Shown here: in pieces, positions 57,861 to 64,000 of the stretch
How positions within the stretch are numbered: the stretch's first letter is position 1
Layout: each line of letters begins with the position of its first letter
From: Dichetophora obliterata
Taxonomy: Eukaryota; Arthropoda; Insecta; Diptera; Sciomyzidae
Direction of reading: 5' to 3'
DNA length: 64,000 bases
NCBI GenBank assembly: GCA_963920525.1
Contig: OY986435.1
Location: 265,193,299 to 265,257,298 of the forward strand
Position numbers and translations under genes: made by a program
Notes under the pieces: model-generated
Database searches by the model: none
What the model saw: the letters and a program-made list of their open reading frames with translations, nothing else
What the model was told of the DNA's origin: nothing

Positions 57861-59548
57861 CGTTTGTGAATCAAATATTGATTCACGTTATTTAGCATGC
57901 CAAGTATCAGAAAATAGCTTGCGTGCAGCTGTTAAATGTTCGAACATAACTTCGAAACAAACCAAATCGCCTGTCGAACGAAAATATTACAACATGGTGC
58001 CAGATCGAAAACTTCGCTTTGATGTTCGCTTCGACAGTGAAGTTACATGTCACCACAGGTTTTAAGTTTCGTTAAAATTTCTCAACTTTTTTCACCATTT
58101 TTCAACTTTTGTTGCCATTCATCATTTTTGCTGCCATTTTTTAAAATTTAAGTTGAGATCAGCTCTCAGAACTCTCACAATCAGGTATTGAATTTTGAAT
58201 TTCAATAATCTTCTAAATGTGCGAAATTCACTTCAGGGAGGTTTTAGGCAGAAGCTTTTAGAATTAAGGCATATTTTAAAAGATATTTTTTCAAAAAGTA
58301 TATAATATATACATACTAAAAATATCATTTGCATTTTAATTTAACATTATCAATATTAGTTAAATAATTTTTTTACATATATTGTTTATGTATAAAGATG
58401 GCCCTAAAGTTGGTGATTTAAAAAATAAACGGACCACGTCATAGCTCGGCTCCAGATCGTCTGAAAAAAAATGCATTCGAAAACAAGTTTTTGATAGCAC
58501 ATCTTTTACCAAAATGGAATAAAAATATTTTTTACCATATTGTTGCGTGTTAACACTACAAAAATTTTCCAAAAACGCTTATTTTGGTAAAAGAAGTATA
58601 ATTTACAACACAAACAAATTAAAAAAATTCGAATCGGTCGAGTAGATTGTTTGCAGTACAACATAACAAGTTGTACGACATTAAACACTTAAAAAAAATA
58701 GATTTTAAAAAAATTGTTTGCCTAAAACTACCTTTAACATACTTTGGAATCGAGCCATACACATATTCTAGCTTCAAAGTTGGAAGTCGCGACTCGAAAA
58801 TATATTTTTTTTTTGATAGTTAGTTTTTTTTTTTTGAAGTGTTTTTTTTTATCAAAATGAATTGTTTTTTTAATATTTATAAACCCCTAACATTATTTTT
58901 TGCGAAGTTGAATCAAAAAATCGATAAGTAAATTTACTAAAATTTTTTTAGAGGGTAATTTGATGAAAAATTGGGGAATGAGAAGTGTGGCCACGAGCTT
59001 AAAAAAAGAAAGCTAAATTGAGCAAAAAAAAGTCAAAACAAGCTTAATGGTTTGAAAAAAACAACCAGATCTTTTTCATACAATTTTAAGTCTTTTTATT
59101 TAATTTTAACATAACATTTATTTTTATATAGGTACAAGCTAATATACCTGGTGTTACTCGAGAGTCACTTATATAAACATTTTAACATACACTTCTCGAT
59201 TAAATGTTTTTTAAAATCGGGAATATTGAAAAACATGTTGAATTTAATTTGAATTTTATTTTATTTAATTTTATTTATCTACGGTTAGAAAGGTAATTGA
59301 ACGAACATTAATCCAAAAAAGTTTAGGAAAATTTTTGTTGTTGGTGGTTCCATCTCTTGCGGTGAGCTAATTGAATTCAAAGGGTACGAAAAACATATTT
59401 TAAAAATTAAAAAGAATTTTTATATTTACTTAATCTTAAAGCAAGCACAATTACCTTTTCAACAAAATAAAAATTATGGTGGGACTCAATGCGTCCTTGA
59501 GATATGGACATTTTAACGTCTAAACAAAGATTAATATTAAAAAAACAT
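57861..59548. other. AT-rich non-coding stretch
   Basis: Apart from the repeat at 58062-58183 nothing is recognised. Confidence 0.45.
58062..58183. repeat. Dispersed repeat, partner of 53358-53472
   Basis: Same blocks in the same order and orientation as the partner, with an internal duplication of the TTGCCATTCATCATTTTTGC type. Confidence 0.6.
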
Positions 59549-59705
59549 ATTGAACTTTTTAACAAAAAAAATTTTTAATGAAATATATTAAAAACAGCGG
59601 AGTTATTGGCATTAAAAGTAAAAACTTTGATTTTCATATAATTTTTTTCTCATTATTAGCTATCAATGTTTTATGAAATTTCGTTGTGCTAAAAATGATT
59701 GTATC
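59549..59705. repeat. Direct repeat, partner of 60958-61110
   Basis: Both contain AATGAAATATATTAA, CAGCGGAG, AACTTTGATTTTCAT and GATGTTTTATGAAA-like blocks in order. Confidence 0.65.
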
Positions 59706-60957
59706 TACTAAAATTTCTATTAGCTGCGTTTTTTCATTGGAGATCAGGATCATATAATCGCATTTGCAAGCAAAGCAAAAACAACAAAAAGTCCAGCAAA
59801 TGAGCTGGACATTTAAATTGATCCAATTCTATGTTTTTAAGTATTGATGACGCAAGATGACGCTGCGACTGAAAAAACTAGCAGTACTGCATTATTTTAC
59901 TTTTTAAAAGTTTGGTAGCAATAGCATTTTCGCAAAATATTTCGCTAAACTTATCTGCTGGCTGTATAAGAACATCAGATATTCTTCTGTAAGCAGAAAA
60001 TAGCGCCACCTGTCTGTAATCCCAAACGTGTGGGTTTAAATTTGAAGAAACTTTTGAAAAAACAGTATTCAGCTTTTCACCGCAAGGTGTAAGTATAGTA
60101 TGTACCCACACATCTTACAAATGTGGCGCCATCTATCTGTGAATTTAACGCACATATCAAAACTAATGAAATAATTGTGCTGACCAGATGCGCATATGTT
60201 TTATTATATCGCCATATAGCTAAAACTGATTACATGAAAATATTAACTTTAACAGCATTCTTATTCACAGTCATTTTTTCGATAAAATTGTGATATATAT
60301 ATACAACATTTAAAGTACCATTGATAAAGAACTAAGTGACAACGGTGACACAATAGTGAGAAAAAATAGAGCCAACACAACAAAACAAATTTAACAGGAG
60401 GGGGCGGGGGGTAGGGAGGCAAAAATAAGTAGATCCCACTATAAAGAAGATTTTATACAATCCAAAATGTTCGTAATTACTTTAAACACACAACTGCATT
60501 CTTAGAGATAAATGGGGACGTTCAAACTATATAGAGAATTTTAACACAAAACTAAGTTTAATTATTAGTCTGGTATGAAAAAAATAGATTTTTAGCCATA
60601 ACTTTTGATTGGAAAGAGATATTGGGGTAATTTTTTCACATAAATTATTTTTGAGACTTGTCTTTTTTGTAAAAAATATAAAAACAACATTTTGGAAAAA
60701 TTAAATTTCGCGAAAAAAATCAAAGGGATGACAAAAACATCGCTTAGCTGGAAGAATTTTTGCAAATAAATGCTATGTCATATGAAAGGTAGTCAGATTT
60801 GCTGTTTTTAATTGATTTCATTTTTACAACAACAACAATTTTTGAGTCATTTTTTGAGTAAAAAGTCAATATTTTGGACCTTTTTTGGCATACTCATAAA
60901 ACATATATACACTGACTTAACGGTACAGTTCAACCTATTTTTGTGAAGTGATTTTAT
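59706..60957. other. Non-coding stretch
   Basis: A 77-codon minus frame (59878-60111) has no motif. GCGCCAYCTRTCTGTRA occurs twice (about 60002 and 60125). A G-rich run (GGAGGGGGCGGGGGG) lies near 60398. Confidence 0.4.
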
Positions 60958-61110
60958 TGAACTTTTGAACAAAAAAAATTTTAATGAAATATATTAATGG
61001 ACAGCGGAGATATTTGCATCGAAAGAGCAAACTTTGATTTTCATGTCGTTTTTTCTCATTCTTAGGTAACGATGTTTTATGAAAAAGTCGTTGTACTGAA
61101 AATTTCTCCA
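60958..61110. repeat. Direct repeat, partner of 59549-59705
   Basis: See the partner. About 150 bp, moderately diverged. Confidence 0.65.
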
Positions 61111-61239
61111 ATTTTGAAGATATGTGAGTATTTTTGATGTCATAATAACAAAAAATTTTTAAAATTAAATATACAAAAATCTCCGATACTAAAAAGTTTT
61201 ATAATAACAAAATTACCGTTAGTTGAAAAATTTCAGAGG

Positions 61240-61400
61240 GGGCGTGGCAAAAACTAAGTATATAGCATTTTAAGTTGGAATGCACTTAATATGTGTACCT
61301 AGTTTGAGCAAAATCCGTTGAGCCGTTTAGATTTGTATAAAGGCAAAACAAACAAACAAACAAACAAACAGAAAATGAGTTTTATTACTATAGACTAGAC
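61240..61400 (+). mobile_element. 3'-end-like segment of a dispersed repeat with an (AAAC)n tract
   Basis: CAAAATCCGTTGAGCCGTTT is followed by GGCAAAACAAACAAACAAAC and then TTTTATTACTATAGACTAG. The phrase resembles the one next to the Tc1-like element (AAATCGGTCCAGCCATTCTT). Confidence 0.4.
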
Positions 61401-61689
61401 CGTACCAGAAAAAATTTCGTCACACCATCTTATTCGAAGCGTTTTTGGAAAGTAATTCCGCAAAAATTTTTTTACTCATATCTTCGACATTTACAGTCCG
61501 ATCTTAATGTATGGTGTATCAATATTTTTGTCTTGAGAAAATTATTTTTTTTTTGCTCCAAAGGTCATTGACCTCAAGTTCACAGTTCTAGTACTCATCT
61601 AACAGATCTAAATTTCTAAAACATGAATTTTTAACAAAAGTAAATCAAATAAAAAGTCAGTTGGGAAGTCACCTATCACCGGTTCAGAA

Positions 61690-62345
61690 TACTGTTCCGT
61701 CCCAAGGGATAGGGACATGTCGCAATTATGCCACCAATATATGAAACCGACCAGTCACTTTTACATGGCGCTGTCATTGACAGGGGTCTATTGCTACCTG
61801 ATGCAACGCCTTGGACCGATCCAGTGACCGGTCTCGAAGAGGACATTAGTGACCTGTTTTGAAGAAAATGGAACCGGTTCAGAACCCGCCACGAGATAGG
61901 TTCCCAACTGACAGGGACCCAATTCTGCCACCAACATATGAAACCAACCGGTCACTTTTACATGGCGTTGTCATTAGCAGAGGTCAATTGCCACCTGCTG
62001 CATCACCTAAGAACTGTAATGCAGAAAATAAAATCTGTCCCGTAATAGGCACAACAAACTGTTCCGTGACGAGTTATATCAGGCCTGTCCTGTGATTAGA
62101 GCTCTCATAATTTAAGGGCAATTTACTCTGCTTTTTCCGTAAGGTTATTATGCTGCAAAGACCATTTCCAATATCGGAAATCAATTTAGTAGTAAAATAC
62201 GGCTACAGAACATTTTTATAAGTACCATTGGTCATTGGGGACGGAAGAATTATAAAGCACATGGTAATGCAGGTTGGGTCCGTTCGCCCCCTGTCAATGA
62301 CATCGATGTGTTAAAAGGACGTACAAAACACGAGGCGAAGGGCAT
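61690..62345. repeat. GC-rich island with a ~200-bp tandem duplication
   Basis: ATGAAACCGACCAGTCACTT followed by TTACATGGCGCTGTCATTG (about 61739-61780) recurs at 61937-61978 with scattered changes. The plus-strand translations stay alike (PPIYETDQSLLHG against PPTYETNRSLLHG), which suggests a former coding repeat. GTCATTGACAGGGG also appears inverted near 62296. Confidence 0.5.
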
Positions 62346-63425
62346 GGCCCTACCACTGAGGGTATGTGAATTCTCATGCATGTAGAAGGGTCGACAGAAC
62401 TACAGGGTAAAGCTACGTTTTTGACAGTTCACCAAAAAAGACAAAAAAATCTGTTTTCAAAGGGCAACAAGCTAAAAAAAATCCAGGAAGCTACATCGTA
62501 AATTTACAGGCTAATGCGCTAAAAAACAGGCGAAATTTAGCCTGAAAAAGGCTAAAATGGTCACACTGCTTATATGGAGGTTGAGAAGAATTTAAAACAG
62601 GGCTGGGCATTCTCACACAGTCACATTTTATTTTGCCTTGTTGGTATTGGTGCGCTCACGAATAGCGCACACTGAGCGAAATAGTTTTCACAATTATCTA
62701 GATTTGCAAGTTTGTATGTTTATACCCCCGCACATACTGTTGCATGTGTTTATTTTTATTTTATGTTTTTATTTTTAGTCATCGATAGTGTTCAATATTT
62801 CTTCTATGTCAACAGCAAAGCTCCAGCATTTTATTCTAAGTAAATAAATTATATTAGTTTGCTTGCAGTGGGAAATTAATCATTCTGCTTCGCCGGAAAA
62901 ATTTTCTGCGGAAAAGAAATCACTTCCAAATCAGAGTTAAACATTTTGGAATGTTTTTTTTTTGTTGTTACGTTTTTATTTTAATATTATAAAAACTTAA
63001 TATATACGAATAATTAAAATTATAATAAAAACTTTAAAAATTGATTAATAAAAATAATATGAATAAGTAATGCCCAAAATCTTAATAGGTAATATGTATT
63101 AATTATATTTAACCCCAATATATACGAATAATATGATATTCTACGAAATATCAAATATATGCATCAGTATTATAAATCTACAAATCAAAATATTATTTTT
63201 TTAAGAGTGTACATAAAATTTGCGACATAAATCTTCACAGCAGTGTCGGGCAGCTTTGCACACCTATACTTTCTCATCTTGAGTATGTATTAATGAGCGC
63301 TTTAAAGCTCACACTGAAAACAAAGTAGTGCTAAAGCGCTTTTTGCAGAAATCTTACTAGGCATTATGTGATATTTTTTGCTTTGATTTGTATTGCGAAA
63401 TTAAATAAATAAGTTGGACGAAATG
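62346..63425. other. Non-coding stretch
   Basis: No element ends or genes recognised. AGGCTAAA-like words recur at 62505-62565. Confidence 0.4.
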
Positions 63426-63479
63426 TCAAAAGGAAACAGACCGACAGACGGGTAATGTGAAATACAAATAATCAAACGG

Positions 63480-63830
63480 AAATGTAAAAAGGCAGGCTAA
63501 TAGTAAAAAACAAATATATTTTTTATTGTGCTTATGTTGCTTATTGTGATTTTCCAAGGCCAAACTGACAGCGTAAGATGCTTTCATTACACTTGCTTGG
63601 AACTGATCTCTGTATAATATGATATGTGGACATGCCGCTTTTAAATTAATTAATTTCTCCATCGCATGCTCCACAATTGCCTTATATTCGCCATGCAAAT
63701 TATCGTTATGCCTTGTAATGTATAATTTTTTTAATTTTACCTCTTTGATGCTGCGCCATGCCGTTATTTTTTTAAATTCATAAATACTTTCAAAAATTGT
63801 GCAAACATAAAATTTCATACAGTGCAATCT
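63480..63830 (-). pseudogene. Possible hAT (ZBED-type) transposase N-terminal relic
   Basis: The minus-strand frame contains LYITRHNDNLHGEYKAIVEH, then RDQFQASVMKASYAVSLALE. His-x(3-5)-His followed by an 'ASY.VS..I'-like helix resembles the BED finger and the following segment of ZBED-type hAT transposases. The Cys pair is not visible and the frame is only 133 codons, so this is tentative. Confidence 0.35.
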
Positions 63831-63857
63831 TACGTTATATCTGTGTCGATGAGCAAT

Positions 63858-63990
63858 AACAGCTTAAGTCTTATTTCAAAGTTTCCAGAAATCTTGCTTC
63901 AAAGTTTTCAATCGCCATATAAGTTATATGAAAGGGCCTATTGTTTTTGCATCATATCTTTGGCTAAGGTCATGCTAGTAGTTCTAGATT
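63858..63990. repeat. Dispersed repeat shared with 4862-4990
   Basis: AAATCTTGCTTCAAAGTTTT and TATAAGTTATATGAAA are shared in order and orientation with the other copy. Confidence 0.6.
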
Positions 63991-64000
63991 TTGTGTGTTT

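Noticed and set aside
1..64000. Endogenous retrovirus or LTR elements
   Set aside because: I saw no protease, integrase or long direct terminal repeats; all reverse transcriptases are of the non-LTR type.

Overview
This is AT-rich eukaryotic DNA with no recognisable host protein-coding gene. It reads as a transposon graveyard from an insect genome, most likely a higher fly, and a tephritid fruit fly is plausible. The reasons are two mariner-like elements whose transposases have the DD41D spacing described for the fruit-fly rosa family, five LOA/I-type LINE copies that encode RNase H, a Tc1-like element, hAT-, Harbinger- and Foldback-like non-autonomous elements, and a short 106-bp GT-AG intron in the one spliced relic. 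The species assignment is an inference.

Layout. 1-1541: relic of a spliced, repeat-associated gene family, with one stop and one frameshift. 2551-4480: LOA-type LINE on the minus strand with a (TAACC)n tail. 4630-4855: tRNA-derived SINE. 5250-15000: a nested complex. Two hAT-like elements (5258-8141 and 8150-12404) lie back to back and share related 8-bp target duplications. A rosa-like mariner sits in the first and a CR1/Jockey-group LINE in the second. The LINE itself carries a Foldback-like insert (9302-10373), and 1851 bp of the complex is tandemly duplicated. 17050-17890: tandem repeats and an unusual GCGATTCG cluster. 21239-22539: second rosa-like mariner. 22640-24850: minisatellite, degenerate repeats and a MITE. 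27535-28098: second Foldback-like palindrome. 29462-30622: TIR element with a relic ORF shared with the 12-15 kb complex. 30786-31075: RNase H fragment. 32714-33779: hAT-like element inserted in an older MITE. 33875-35026: palindromic Harbinger-like MITE. 36648-38270: Jockey/CR1-group LINE relic. 42160-43840: repeat units and a MITE. 44320-44770: two LOA fragments in opposite orientation. 45951-46937: two 473-bp Harbinger-like MITEs. 47460-50490: a dispersed element with a ~240-bp satellite, interrupted by a Tc1-like element with IR/DR ends. 51740-52500: the stretch that looks most like unique host DNA, with three octamer motifs. 54036-55056: a TIR element carrying two tRNA-like modules. 55822-57224: a young 5'-truncated LOA-type LINE with an open 410-codon frame and perfect 11-bp target duplications. 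57480-64000: more repeats, a GC-rich duplicated island and a possible hAT BED-finger relic.

No genes work together here as a pathway. What can be learned is the order of insertions and several non-autonomous elements with odd architecture. Most coding remnants carry stops or frameshifts. Some frameshifts fall in homopolymers and could be sequencing errors. The window may be intergenic or lie inside a large intron.
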